The notes: generated by a model from the letters alone, not told the origin. Positions 1 through 12,115 are shown, counted from the first letter of the stretch. The stretch is 64,000 nucleotides of DNA from Favolaschia claudopus (GCA_037176885.1 JAWWNJ010000008.1:2604001-2668000), one strand, 5' to 3'. A program made the numbers and translations.

Positions 1-2259
1 GCCAACGCCGTAGAGGATAGTTGAAGGCTTGAAGCTGGTCAGGCGTGGTGGGGGTGTCATACCATGAGAATCATGATAAGATTTCGAAGACAAAAACGTT
101 GTAGAGCGCCCAGGCGGGAGTTCGTCGGGGCATAGATGTTTGAGGAGGGGTTGGTGTTGTCTAGGGGAAGGATTCGATGGTTTGGGCAAAAGGTGGGGCG
201 AATTCGGAACAGTCGGAGCCATGGATTCCTTGTATATACGTGCACTGCACGGAATGAGTCAATAGAAATGTGTGAGGTGCACAGCGAGTAGGAACGACTT
301 AGTACCGAGAGGATATCCTGTTCATGGAATAAAACATCGTCAGAGGAATGAGCAGTCACGAAAAGTAATGGCAGCTCACCGCTGGCCCCGCTATGGGCCC
401 GGAATATCCAAATTTACAATCACCATTACACTGGATTGAAACCAGATGTGAGCGAAAATTGAAGCACTAACATGACCCCGAAATTTGAATGGTGGATTTG
501 ATGCTGAGGACCTGTCGTTGTAGAAGAGGATGCTCTGATTGTCCTCGCCATGGGCCTGTGCGACACTGTCTTCAAGTTCTTATATATGTGATGTTTTTGT
601 CGCCGATTGTTGTGCTGAAGGCAAGGGATTCTGAACACATTATCCTGAAGCTTGTGAGCAATGGCATAAAATCAGTGAGAAAAGAACCGGCGCACCTCCG
701 TCTACAATCCACTGTGTTACATCCACAGAACTTCCTCGAATCACTTGACGCACCGGGTATTAATGGGCTCAAGGTTCGGACCAGCACAAAAAAAAAACGC
801 TCTCAGAACACGGGAACCAGGAGCTTCAGAGGCACAGAGGTCGAGGAAAGTAAGGAGGTTCTGCGCCGAGGCGTGTGCAGTGTTTCGAGACATAAAACTG
901 CTGCCACCTTCAAGCTTCAATGAGGGCGGCCCTTCGATCCTTCAAGCGGCAAGAGTGGTGATACGAGCTCTCAGCTTGATTTAGACATGCAATACGAGGT
1001 TATTCCGCCGGAGCCATGCTGACTATGTCAAGCCTCAAAGCTTTCTTGTGTGTTTTCCATAGAATCGAAGTGGCCAAGATTCTCCCTAACATTGTAGTAA
1101 CGACAGTTTGCACATCTTGGCGCATAAAAGCGAAAAGGGCCAACGTTGAACGTTGAACGCTGAGCGCTCAGAGTAGGAACTGAGTCGGAGCTCATTAGTG
1201 TCTGACGTCAAGCAAAACACGGTCACGTTTTTATCAACATTGACAAGCAACGAAACTATGTCAGTACTGTATGAAGTGTGTTTTGATTTCAATTCCTCAT
1301 TACGAGAGTATTGACTAATTCACTTCAGAGGCTAAATCTATGCCCATCAGGCTGAGTCGCGCCCGCGCTTGTAGTAGGTTTACACATCTTGTACTCTATC
1401 ACTTCAACTCGTGATTCAAGTTCACTCGATCTTCACTCGAATGAGCTGGGTTCTGTTTGTTCATTTCCTGTCATTCCTGTACTCCAAGACTCAAGTCAAA
1501 CTTAGCTTCATAGGGCTTTCAGATTTCAAATTCATTTGGAAAATCGCGGTCTTGTTATCTCAAGCGAGGCAAATGCTGAAGTTGGGTGGGACGAATGTTC
1601 CATCGTCGATTCGGAGCCAAGTGTGTTGTCATGTTCACTTCAATTTCTTGCTTACGCTTTATCACTTGTCCCGTGTTTTGTACACTACAAACTCAACTCA
1701 ATTCACGGTCTCGGAATTTCAAGGATCTCAGTCAAGTTTCTGCAGGGAGTTACGCTAGTCTCTCTAGACGGACGCTATAACTTGCAGCTCGTTCCTCGCT
1801 AGTTATAGTCTGTTAGTTACCGCGCCCTGATAACCGGTATCCCGCCTTATCAATGATTGATGGTGATGCACAACCAAACAACGCGCTCACCTTCACCGAT
1901 TCGACGCGACTGGGCAACCAGAAATCGTCGGAAACAGTGTACGAGGCCTATAATTTGGTCAAGAATGGCTCCTTACTCAATTCACACTTGTTCTGTATTC
2001 AAACCTGTTCTCACCGGAAATGTGCCCAAATCAGGTAATTCTACTTTTTCCACCTCGAATCCAATGGCGGCCCGTAGAATTTGTTGCTTGAGCATTCAGA
2101 GAGGTCAGTATCGGTTGATAGCTTAATTTTCCAGGTCAAAGTCGCGCAGGAACGCGCTCAAGTCGCGTCGAGGCGCGGTTGCCATTACTTCCCAAATAGG
2201 CTGCTTATATAATAACGCAGGATACCTACTACCAGGGCGTGGTAACCACAGGACTAGAG
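1..2259. other. No supported gene
   Basis: Only short overlapping open frames on both strands, without recognisable domains or consistent splice structure. An ATG on the minus strand at 58-60 opens a frame that leaves the window at its left edge, so a leftward gene may begin there, but 20 codons are too few to judge. The plus-strand frame at 489-923 is AT-poor but shows no protein-like composition. Confidence 0.4.
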
Positions 2260-4440
2260 TTACGCTGTGTACTCATTATTTACTGACGATTCGACTTGCG
2301 AACCGGAATTCATGCCATACAAGTCGACTACTGATCTCAAGAGCTGTGATACCGACTTTAATTCGACTCGACTCGACTTGCCTGCATTTCGCCTGACAGC
2401 GTCGAGTGGCACGAGGCAGCTGAGAAGGCTGGGAAGTGCTGCGTGTCGTGTTGAGCCAACGGCATGTTGTTTGACAAAGGGAGGGGAGAAGAGCTTACCA
2501 TGCGAACTGTCGGCCAGGTCGCAGCGCGCGACGAAGATGAGAAATTGGCGTGAGTCTCCAGCGGTGACGATCCGATTTCGTGTTTTGAAATTGACGCCGA
2601 GGGCGGTGCGTTGTTGCCTCCATGCGGGCGCGGTGTGTTGGGCCGAGGGTGACGTGTGTGGGACCTTGGACGGGGCGGACGAAGATTGGGTATGAGGGAA
2701 GATAGAGCAGTCAGCGTAAACGGTGAGAGACGAAGCGTTCGAAAATGATGAGCAAGAAACAAGATGCGGGGAGGATGTTTCAGATGGATTGGAAGATCGA
2801 AAAAGGAGAAGAGGACAGAATGCACAGGCGAGCAAGTAGAAAAACTGTAATATCAGACCAGGGAACGGCACAGAAAAGCGTGGATTGAGGCTCACCATGA
2901 CAAGAGATGGGCTGTATTCGCGCGGTGTTTGTCTAGTACGAGGTGAGTCCTTCGTTTTGCGCATTTGAAAAATAAAAAAACAAGGGAACTGACCTTGATA
3001 AGAGTTTGAGCTGTTTCTTGCGAATCGGGCTGCCCAGATGTCGACGCCAAGGGCGTTGTGCGACCTTGACGAAGACGGTAGCTGCGAAAGGTGGCGGGGC
3101 TGGGAACCGTACATGGAGAGCGCAGGTGTTGAGAGCAAGACTGTCGAGAGGGGGGACAACGGTGGTGCGTACAACGGTGGTGCGTATGGCCGGACGAAAT
3201 CGGTGGAGTGGCGGCATTCAGTTCGGGTGGGGCGGCGGCGGCGGGCTGAAGGATGAAGGCGAAGGGTGAAGCACTAGATGGGTGATGTCGTGAGCAGGAA
3301 GCGGGAAAGCGAGCGACGGGCAGGGACGCACCGTATTTATCTTTCTGTATGTATGAGTAGGAGAGGAGAGCGTCAACGCTGGTTTCGCCAACGGCGGCGG
3401 CGGGCGTGGACTCGGTGACAGCGGGTCGGTGCAGTGGTGGTGGTGCAAACGTCGCGCAACTTGCCAAGTCACAACGGTCTTCACCCAGAAGTGTCATATC
3501 AGCGAGAACGTGTCAGGAGAAGAATATCAAGTGTCGAGGGGAGGAGCAAGGAGAAAGGGAGACCATAGCGAAGCTGGTCTTCAGGAAAAGCGGACACGGC
3601 GCTTGACGTGTTACACGCGCCAGTGAAGCGGTTAATTCTGTGAGAGTCGCGCAGATTAGAGGGGGTGAGGGAGTGAAGAGAGTGACAGTAGAGACTCACT
3701 ATTACTTGCGCTGTCGACTCTACCCTCATGCTTTCCATCCCTTAACACTCTCAAGATGTCCAAAACAACCACGCTGTGAACCACATGCGGCAGGTAGCGT
3801 GTCTTGCGATTCAGGACGCCCCGCGCCTTATAAGTTACAGTCATTGTAGAAGTACTTGAAGTAAACCGTCGGTGTGGATGTCGGACAAAGCATGAGGAGG
3901 GAGACAAGTGGTTCGTGAGTGTGTGGAGGTAATTTGAGGCGGCGAGGAGGTGAAGAGCTGGATCCCGAGAGGATGGGAGAGGGCAGCGCAGATGGTGGTG
4001 GTACGGAAGAAGGAGCGGGGAGTGATGTAATTTGGGTCTCACGGTCTCAAGGTGTGGTTGACCGAACGCATTATCACCAGGATCTTTGAGGTGGTTTTCA
4101 AGGCGGTTCTTCGAGGAGGATAAAGACTCAAAGAGACATGGAGAAGGAAGTACTCAGTAGTAGGCCCGTGTATGGGGAGCAAATGGGGAGAGGGAGAGCA
4201 CACGAATGCAGAAACAAGCCGCTGGTCAACACAAAGGGACATGAGAGGGAAAGAGCAAAGGAGGACAGCACAGAAGAACGAAAGAGCAAACCGACGCGCC
4301 AAGAAGAAAAATGCATCACCATGGCACGGTGACCAGCGTCATAGGCTAACTTAACAGAGGAAAGAACGCAAGGACAATTGCCCGAAAAGGAGAAAAGAAA
4401 AGGAAAGGAGAGTTTTGCTAAGGGGTTAAAAGTCATGTGA
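2260..4440 (-). other. Long open frames on the minus strand, no identifiable gene
   Basis: The minus strand has several open frames of 79-304 codons here, rich in Ser, Pro and His, as expected for GC-biased non-coding DNA or a decayed gene. One possible splice (donor near 2998, acceptor near 2937) would keep a frame open, but I recognise no domain and cannot trace a consistent exon chain. I treat it as unassigned. A hypothetical gene on the minus strand remains possible. Confidence 0.3.
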
Positions 4441-4905
4441 CATTGGCATTTCGTCGTTTAGGAACCCACAACAACCCATAACTTACGTTAGTGGGAATTA
4501 ATTGATTCAATTCACACCAAAACTGAGGCTATAACTGCTCGATGTAACTATGAATTGGATTGTCTACGTAGGTACAGCAGTATGACCAGCATCGTCGACA
4601 AACACGTCAACCTCAGGCGACCTCAGGCGACCCGTAACGCGAATAAAAGTTGGACGACCGGTACCAACTGCAGCTGCCCCATGCTGCAGTCAAATTAGTG
4701 ATATGCCAAAGATGCGGTCATATCACACACCTGCTCCAACACCGGGGCTGCATGCATCGATGAATCGTGATGTTGTGCTAGATAGAATTCTACAAAAATG
4801 GGAGGAAGAAGCAAATTAGTTGCACGTTGAACGAAGGAGGACATGCGGACATACGGAGCGGCAAGTCATTCTTGCTAGATCGACCTTCACTTGCTGCGCA
4901 CTGTG
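4441..4905. other. Intergenic, small tandem repeat
   Basis: No coding potential seen. A perfect 10-base direct repeat (cctcaggcga) occupies 4611-4620 and 4621-4630. Otherwise nothing notable up to the MITE. Confidence 0.5.
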
Positions 4906-4907
4906 TA

Positions 4908-5309
4908 CAGTATTTTGACGCTCCTTTACACATTGACACTCCTTTACACACCTTGAATATTGGCCGCATGTGGGCAAATCTGAGCAAATCAAGCAACTAC
5001 CTGCTGAATGTGGGCCATTTAGACTCCATTCAGACACCTGTACACGAGTTTGGGCCGTAGATGGACCAGAGTCAGTGAAAATCGTGCGATCATTGCCATC
5101 AATTTTGCCAACTTTCATCAATCGGTCGTTTACACACAACAAATCTGTGAACATAGACACCCTCTCTCCATCTAAATCCTCGAAAATATTTCTGAACACT
5201 CAGTGGGGTATTTGGAAAAGGTCTGTATGCTCAGATGTGGCATAAGAACAAAACAGGATACTCAAATCTCAAAATCATTTTTGGTGTGTAAAGGAGCGTC
5301 AAAATACTG
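4908..5309. mobile_element. Tc1/mariner-type MITE, 402 bp
   Basis: Bounded by perfect inverted repeats of 25 bases (4908-4932 and 5285-5309) that begin CAGTATTTTGACGCTCC. Each end is flanked by the dinucleotide TA (4906-4907 and 5310-5311), so the repeat is 27 bases if the target duplication is included. CAGT termini with TA duplications are typical of Tc1/mariner/pogo elements. The interior has no transposase frame, so this is a non-autonomous element. Just inside the left end a degenerate second copy of the subterminal motif (CACTCCTTTACACA, near 4936-4950) is present. Confidence 0.85.
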
Positions 5310-5427
5310 TACCTTGTGGGAAAGACTGGTGGAAGCGACTGCGAGAAGCGCGCGTTGGGGATACATGACGAGGTGCAGTCATTGAATGGCCGCGTCAGCC
5401 TACGATCCGTCTTATCCAGCAACACTG

Positions 5428-5516
5428 ACTCGAACCCCGTCATGTCCACGACTTTAATGATCACATGTATAGCAATTCTGTATTCGAACAGGCTGCGCTC
5501 CCTGCGCGACGTCCGA
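5428..5516 (-). repeat. tRNA-like sequence, degenerate copy
   Basis: On the minus strand this matches the tRNA-like sequence at 5764-5859 at both ends: the same A-box-like block (CGGACGTCGCGCAGGGAG) and the same B-box-like block (GGGGTTCGA). The middle differs and is 6 bases longer. The T-arm and 3' acceptor side no longer pair, so this copy is probably dead. Confidence 0.4.
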
Positions 5517-5763
5517 TGTTCACCAATACAATCGACCATGGATTTATGGAGAATGTAATATCGAGTTGGAAATGAATCCAAGAACCCGAGCCTTGAAAGA
5601 ATTGCTAGTACTTAGTGGCACTGTTTGTCCCCAACTGGAATGCGAAAGAAACGACTTCCAACAAAAACAATCAGAGACTAAATTGTCTGGCACTTGAGGG
5701 AGAGACGCGGCAACTCGAACCATACAATACAAAAAGAATCAATGCAGACGATTGCTCTTTCTA

Positions 5764-5859
5764 TTCAGACGCGGGGATTCGAACCCCGTCATGCCCACAA
5801 CTCTTGCCCATTCACGTGAAGGATATTTGAAGGGGCTGCACTCCCTGCGCGACGTCCGA
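5764..5859 (-). tRNA. tRNA-like sequence (possible intron-bearing tRNA or pseudo-tRNA)
   Basis: Read on the minus strand, the 7-base ends TCGGACG and CGTCTGA pair (one G-T wobble), followed by a 4-bp D-stem and a perfect T-arm (CGGGG TTCGAAT CCCCG, a standard B box). The total length of 96 would leave about 25 bases for an intron or a long variable arm. A loop reading TTCAAAT would give anticodon CAA (Leu), but the D-loop is only 5 bases and a class II variable arm is not clear, so it may be a pseudogene or a tRNA-derived SINE head. A run of five T lies about 30 bases downstream on the same strand. Confidence 0.35.
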
Positions 5860-6321
5860 CTTGTGGTCAAGTATTAATAGGTGAGTTGAACGGCGATCGA
5901 TGAAGGACGAGGAATATCCTTGATATATGTAATGAAGCAAGTAGAAGCTCATATGGTATGAAAAGACAGAAAGATGCGGCCAATGTTTCGAAAGTTTCGG
6001 GCTATTCCGCCAATTGAAAGATCTGGAATGGGTTGAGCGATCATCTTCGGTACGACCTCAAAAATCGAGGATTCTATGATTCCCGTAGAGGATCGGGAAG
6101 GAGCTCGGAAGACAGGTGGTAACTGAGATTTGGGTAGGTTCAACAGCGATTTAGCATTTTGCGCAGCTCCAGATTCTGGCTGTTGATAACGATGTCATCG
6201 AGCAGTCGAATTTTGTTCGCAGAGAGCAGCGGGACGCGTAGATAGGTGGCAGCAGATCAAATCAAGAAAATTAAGTATAAGACATGCAGGGCGTGTACGC
6301 GAGACAATGCAAGGAAAATCC

Positions 6322-7107
6322 TCAAGAATTTGCTGAGTAGAAATGTGTCATTAGCCGATCTTGACGAAGCAGTTTAATCTGGCAATTCCACTTACGAGCC
6401 CAAGCAATGGTCCAGCCTTGTTGTAATTTGAGAGCGTCGTCGACCTGAACAAGAGTAACCTAGATCAAACTCCATCTCAGCCACGGCTCGTCGGAATTCT
6501 GATGATACACAGGGAAGAAAAATGGAATGTACATCCCGTAGAAAATCAAAAAGAGCGAGAAAACGAACCGGAGCTATCGTGACCCGACTCCCGGGGACAA
6601 TCTTCCAAGACGTCAGCGCGTACCCGCTATTCACTTCGATAATTCTATGCAGGGATATATGAGTCTCTAACAATACTACTGGGAAAAACACGAATAACAA
6701 ATGGACATCCAGGTCTTACCTGACGGGTGAACCAGGCGCATCCGAGACTGGTACGAGCTTGAACGTCGCCGCAGCATCACTTTTGGAAGCTACGATCCCC
6801 GCGCCGTAAGGATTCCCGCCGCATCGGGATGCTGGATAGGAAATGTATAGAGCGATGTCTTGTGCGCTCCGGAAGCGATATCCGTTGTCTTGAGGGTTCA
6901 ACAACCACTACATGCATTTGTCTAGGTGCAATGAGATAGGCGCTGTGAAAGACAGCTCACTTGTTGGTTACGCTGGTTTTTGTATTCAAGTTCTCCGGGA
7001 TGGACAGAAACTGCGGTGCCTTCTCCCAACGGACCGTTGCCGACGAGGTTGAGATCGTAGCCTTGGAAGTCGGTGATATTACCAAAACCTGTGAGTTTTC
7101 CGGACAT
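6322..7107 (-). CDS. Ricin-B-like (beta-trefoil) lectin, copy A
   Basis: Predicted 161-residue cytosolic protein with no signal peptide. Five exons: 7107-6961, 6907-6720, 6644-6569, 6459-6396 and 6332-6322. The beginning (FGNITDFQGYDLNLVGNGP, then GEGTAVSV and the NQQW stretch at residues 46-50) fits a ricin-B/QxW repeat, and later blocks (NSGYALTSWKIVPGSRVTI) have the same flavour, so a beta-trefoil carbohydrate-binding fold is likely. The model is strongly supported by copy B at 14705-15488: exons 2 to 5 have identical lengths (188, 76, 64, 11), all phases match, and both genes stop in the same 11-base last exon. Fungal members of this fold act in carbohydrate binding, often in fruiting bodies. 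The ligand here is unknown. It is divergent from the decayed gene at 7197. Confidence 0.8.
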
Positions 7108-7196
7108 GTTTGGAGAGGTAGAGCGAGAGGAGAGTAGATTGATCATTGACGTGGGCTTTTATTGTTCCTTGTGACAGTGGCTTCGAAACATTCGCG

Positions 7197-7660
7197 ATGT
7201 CAGCCTCCGCAACTGTTCAAGCGCCGGTTCCAAGAGACCTGTCACCTGTGAGGAAATTTGCATATGAATGCTTCAACTTTGACATACCCTATGCTTAATT
7301 ATTGAAGACGGCGTGGAGGTGCAAGGATTTCATAATTTCATATTGGATCGGAAAATAGATCCCGGACAAGACTGGTCATGCAGAATTTGGAGAAAGGAAC
7401 ATCGGTAGATCCGTCATTTTTGCGAACAGGGGGCAGTTCAATGGTGCAATAGTTGAACCTCCGAGGTCGCAAGAAGCTCAGGCAATAAGAATTGAAGCAG
7501 TGTGACTGACTCCGGAGTCCGAGCTGAGCAAGTACTTGGTATAGCCGGCGCAATCAAGAAGCCAGAGGCGGAACGAGTGCAGCCGATATCAAGGCAGAGT
7601 TCCGTAGCTTGGGGCAGAACAGCGAGTGGGATTTTGAGCTCAGCAAGGGAAACGGGCAGT
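7197..7660 (+). pseudogene. Decayed partner gene of lectin copy A
   Basis: The ATG at 7197 opens a frame starting MSASATVQAPVPRDLSPV that is nearly identical to the frame at 15566, but it meets a stop at 7296-7298 after 33 codons. Downstream the match to the other copy continues to about 7660, including a block encoding an Ile-Lys-Lys-Pro-Glu stretch. The two copies differ by indels, and copy A keeps the longer frame around 7425-7480 where copy B has lost 5 bases. I do not recognise the family. The start lies 89 bp from the lectin start, so they probably shared a bidirectional promoter. Confidence 0.6.
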
Positions 7661-8775
7661 TGAAACGGTGGTGGCGGAGAAGAGTGCGAGCCTGCGGAGC
7701 AAGTGTCAGTCAGGGTATCGAGAACGGATTCCATGGAACTAGAAAACAACCGCATGCGCAGTCATAACCTATCACGAATTGAAGGTTCAAGGCAGAGACC
7801 ACGCGAGAGGTGGACCGTTGGAGGACCAAGACGCAACGTACTGAAAGTCGAATCTCCATTTCATATCCTTGAATATTCAAGTCAGCAACGAGCCATGTGG
7901 AAAGGAGGGATTTCTTGAAACAAAAACATGAGGACGAGAAGGCTGGAACGAACAGTGGTGGGAAGGGAGAAGATATACGTGTCTGAGCGTATCCCTTAGA
8001 GTTCTTTGAATGAGTCAGAACCGTCATTGATATTGTTCCTGCAGAGAAGCGCGTCAGTCATCGCCGGGAATATACTCGCGCTATCGTCGCCTACCGATGT
8101 CGCCGTGATTTCGTGCATACGCCAACGTGGGGGTTTCCGTCCAAGTTCCCAATGGTATACATCCCCCGAGCCCAGCATCCCTCACGAGATTGTAACACGG
8201 CCCCCAGAAGCATTGCCAAGGGCCCGAGAATGGTCGATATTTTCGAGTAATGACGCTGCTTTCAACTGGTCGGTTCTCGGGGCGAACGCCGCGAAAGCCA
8301 CGCTTTGGTGAAGCTCACAGCGCGTGAATCAGATAGTGGAATTGTTTTGATATCAATCCAAGTCAAATTGAAGCAGGACAAGCGAGACAATACGAGAAGA
8401 TGAAGGGAGAGGAAGAGAACGTCGATTGTCACGCTAATCACACATCACATGACGTGACGCATTGTGTTTGGATGACCCGACCCCGGAGTTGAAACTGAAA
8501 ATTATTTCTGCAGCCTTGCCTTTCCCTGATAGATGTTTGTAGCTCACTGCGTACCTGGTGTGATGCGGCGCGCAACGATAATAAAATAAATCGATTGTCC
8601 GTGAGTGAGTGAGGTATCATACAAGCAAATGACACGAAATGCTATGAAAACAAATGCTAACGAGTGCTGCTGAATACTTATATGCGTACAAACGACCGAC
8701 TTTTTGCTTGTGCTTGGGTATACTGCCCAATAAACAATAATTTAGCTTGGATAGTCTAGTGCCGCCGGTTAGAAC
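7661..8775. other. Intergenic, no supported gene
   Basis: The plus-strand frame at 8006-8311 (101 codons) has some protein-like stretches but no recognised domain, and no splice partner was found. The sequence from about 8320 to 8775 is AT-richer and is probably the 3' flank of the protease gene. Confidence 0.4.
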
Positions 8776-10843
8776 TTAGAGCCCAGCCGCCGTCAACATC
8801 TTCGCAAAGTTCGGCGTCCCAAGCCCAGTGACGGGATCCCACCCTGCGCGCGCGGTGAATCCCTTGGCGCCGCATCCGGGGTTGCTGCCCGTGGTGACGT
8901 CGTTAAGCATGCTGGGGTTGGCATAGAGCCAGGGGTTGAGGAACCCGAGGGGGGAGTTGCCTGCGGCGACGAGGCGGTCATTGATCAGACCGATCTAAGA
9001 TTAACGATAAGTTTCATGAGCAGGAGAGGAAGCGGCAGGATGCGTACGACAGAGGCGAAGATCGGAGACGAGCAACTCGTGCCGTCGACACCGCCAGACC
9101 GTCCGCCGGAGAAGATCTGCACGTTCTCGCCCTGCGCCGAGATGTCGGGGTATCCACGGCCGGAAGCGTTGAAGAGGCCCTTGTTGGTGGAGCCCTGGGC
9201 GGTGAGGAAAGCGGAGACGGCGGAGGATTGGTAGTCGGCGACTATGAATCATGATTTCTTCAGAAAAAAGACACGGAGAAAAGACTGGAGGAACACATAC
9301 CACCCCAGTAGTTCGAGAAACCGCCAGACGAGAAGGTCGACCCCGTCTCGGGGGAGATGCCGTGAACAGAGCCGACGGAGGTGAGGAAGGGGCAACCGGA
9401 GGGGAAGGCAGCCTGGTAAACGGAGCACGTCTGAGCCTGTCCGCCCTCAACACCACCATCGCCCGAAGCGAAGAGCACAGAAGTGCCACGAGCGCCGAAC
9501 GCGGCGTATGCCTCACAGAGCTTGCTGTACCCGACGTCAACGATAGCTCGGAAGATGAAAGAGGAAGAAAAAAAGACGCACAAAGCGAGCGCCTTGCTCA
9601 TATCCGTCTCGTTCTCGCCGTAGCTCGTGGTCATGACCTGCGGTACCTGATCCTCAGCCGAGAGGAAGTTCACAATGTCCAGGAAGCCCTCGAGGTCGCC
9701 GTCGTTGAAGTCCTCGCCGACCGAGACGAATACAACAGGGACGCCGGTGGCAACACCGACGGTGTATTGAATGTCGAGGTTCTGCCCATCGATTAGCACA
9801 TGAAGCCGGATGAGAACAACAAAGAAAACATACAGCCTCAACACCAGCCTGGCTCGCCGACTGCGGGTTCGACCCCCCATCAAGCGTCTGCAGCGCAAAC
9901 GTCGTGCTGCTCGAAATATCCGTGCGGAACTTCTTCAAGAAGCTCGTCAAGTCCGCCTTGTTGGCGAATTGCTCGATGAAGCCGGAGACGACGATGGAGT
10001 TGCTGGATTCCGTGGCGGGGGTGGTGGGGATGCCGTAGAGGGATTGCAGGCACGCGGGAGTGATGGAGGTGGCGCACGAGGACGGGGTGGCGTCGGAGGA
10101 GAGGTTGGCCGTAGGTGAGGAAGGGGCTTTGGGGATGGAGAGAACGGGCTTGAGGGAGCCGGCGGGGTTGTTGAAGGTGGTGGCCGGGCTGAAAGAAAAA
10201 ATGAATTCATGACGATTACTTCATGAGGATGGGGGGGACATACTGGACAGCGGCGATATGATCAGCAACCTCGGCGGGGAGGGAGTACGAGAGCGTGCGA
10301 GCAACAGTCTTCCCGGAAGCGTTGTGCTCGAAGGTTTCGTACTGGGCCGCAAACATCTGGTTCGCCTTGGAGACGGGAACGCTGAGCGAGAGCCAGTCGC
10401 CAGCAGAGGAGGATTTCGTCGCCGAAAGACCGTGAGAGTCGAGCCAGGCCTGAACGGCGGCGGTAGCCTCAGCAGTCGGCGCAAGGAAGGCGTTCACCTG
10501 ATAGTAAATGCAAAACGATGAGAATGCGAAAGAAAAAATCAAAAATGCCAAGGAAAATGAAAATGAAAGGAAAGGAACGAACCTCATCCTTGGAAAGGTG
10601 GTTACCGTAGCTCGAGCTCGACGGCGTGCTAACATCATACAACGCCTTCTCGAGACCGGCAAAGTTGGACGAGGCGAGAGCGATGCGGAGGTTGAGAGTC
10701 GTCGCATCGTCAGCGGGTCCGACTTTGGTGAACCCTTGTGGGGTGCTGGAATGGCTCTCCTGGACGATGAACGTGTGGAAAGCGGGGCCGGCAGCGGCGA
10801 GAGAGAGGAGCGAGGCCAAAAGAAGGGAGGCGGCGGCGGACAT
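8776..10843 (-). CDS. Secreted sedolisin (tripeptidyl-peptidase, S53)
   Basis: Predicted 568-residue serine-carboxyl protease. Seven exons: 10843-10583, 10497-10244, 10188-9834, 9781-9582, 9524-9301, 9241-9048, 8994-8776; all phases close. A signal peptide (about residues 1-19) is followed by the pro-kumamolisin-like prodomain (to about residue 190) and the catalytic domain. Visible active-site residues: Glu289 and Asp293 in VEANLDIQY, the oxyanion Asp379 in FASGDGGV, and Ser487 in DGTSCSSP. The C-terminal DVTTGSNPGCG and GWDPVTGLGTP form the family's Ca2+ site. It should work in acidic secreted or vacuolar conditions, removing tripeptides from N termini. The plus strand of the gene carries only shadow frames. 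Confidence 0.95.
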
Positions 10844-10902
10844 GACTACCCGGAGTCTCGGTGGGCGACGAGAGATGGGGATTTAGCAAGTGGGATTCGA
10901 AG

Positions 10903-10909
10903 CTTTATA
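10903..10909 (-). promoter_or_regulatory. TATA box of the sedolisin gene
   Basis: TATAAAG on the minus strand, about 60 bases upstream of the ATG at 10843, the usual spacing in this window. Confidence 0.5.
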
Positions 10910-12115
10910 GCGTTCCCCGTATCGCGGGATAGCTGTGTGCCACACGCATTGTCGGTCGACGCATGCAACCGCAATCAATATTGCATGTGTTCAAGAACCT
11001 GGGGTAACGACGGCGGTCAGCAAGATCTACATGGTTTTCCGTAAGTCGAGAAGGCCGGGGTAGCCGACTTCAATAGTCGCAACGTTTCCGGATGTTTCCC
11101 ATTAGAAAGGGCCAAGCCGAAATTGACTATAGCATACACTGCCATAAATCGAACGAGTACTTTATTAGAGTTTGTAGAGTTGGGTGCCCGTTGGAATCTG
11201 CATAGAAAGGTGAACTCCAAATTGAACAAGGCAACGGGAAACGCACCTTGCCGGGGCTGACGACTCTGCTTCAAGCCTTCAGTACACTCGGGGATTCGGC
11301 GAGCGGTGGTCGTGGAGTGGAAGTGGAGTGTCTTCCTTGGAAACCATCCACGAAAACTCATGTCCATCAATCATCGCAATGTGCTTGGCATGCTATTGTT
11401 AGACTCACCACAAGTCACACGATAAGGCGTACTATAAATAGGACCTCACAGTCTCTGCACATGAAAAAAACCCGGTTTGAGTCGGAAAATAATGCCCGGT
11501 GAAGAAGATAAGCAACCCTCCAAGCAGGTGTGAGTACGTGCTGAACTATAACCAAGGAGTTAGACGGTCGACGACACGCGGTGCGAGGTCGGCGGCGGCG
11601 GTGCTGGCCCTAAACACGGGGAAGCGATGGCAGAAAGGTCTGAAAACTGAAGGGAAAGTCAGCGGTAAATTGAGGACGGGAAATCGCTCTCACGTAGGTA
11701 AATCAAAACAGGCGCAGTTCAAGTTGAGGCGTAGCGCGAGATGAACGATCAAACGACTCAAAAGCCTCGAATTTATTGCCTCAAACCGTGATTCGCAACT
11801 TGAAAATACGATCATCCGAGCGGGATATACACGCGTTGCGACCCAGCACCAGCAAAAAGATAAGATAAGACTTGGATGTGAGCGAGCTATACAGTTGCGA
11901 CGTCGGGAAAGGTGGAGGAGCGCGTCAAGCTGCGTTGATGTGATTACACTTATTGATCTTCTGTTCTCACGACAACGTGATCTCGGCTCGGTTGCTCCCC
12001 TCTCTGAGTCTCTCCCAACTTCTGCCGCTACGTTCTGCTCTTTTTGCACTTGTAACGGCTCTGGAAGCCTCGGAAGCTCTATTATTTTCGAAATTCATTA
12101 TCCTAGTCCGGATCC
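10910..12115. other. Intergenic, no supported gene
   Basis: Short frames on both strands without domains or usable splice structure. The last 100 bases are the 3' flank of the SnoaL-like gene. Confidence 0.5.

Larger units (their letters stand above)
5900..7682. repeat. Segmental duplication, copy A
   Basis: This stretch is collinear with 14200-16046: the lectin gene, the 90-bp intergenic promoter, the divergent decayed gene and the lectin 3' flank all match, with small indels. At the left end the similarity reaches into sequence resembling the 3' UTR of the CipC-type gene at 13549-14160, suggesting the ancestral unit included that gene and copy A lost it. Confidence 0.8.

Noticed and set aside
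2260..3174. 304-codon minus-strand frame
   Set aside because: Ser/Pro-rich without a recognisable domain; kept only as an unassigned region.
9251..9796. 181-codon frame on the plus strand
   Set aside because: Shadow of the sedolisin exons on the minus strand, which show all catalytic motifs.
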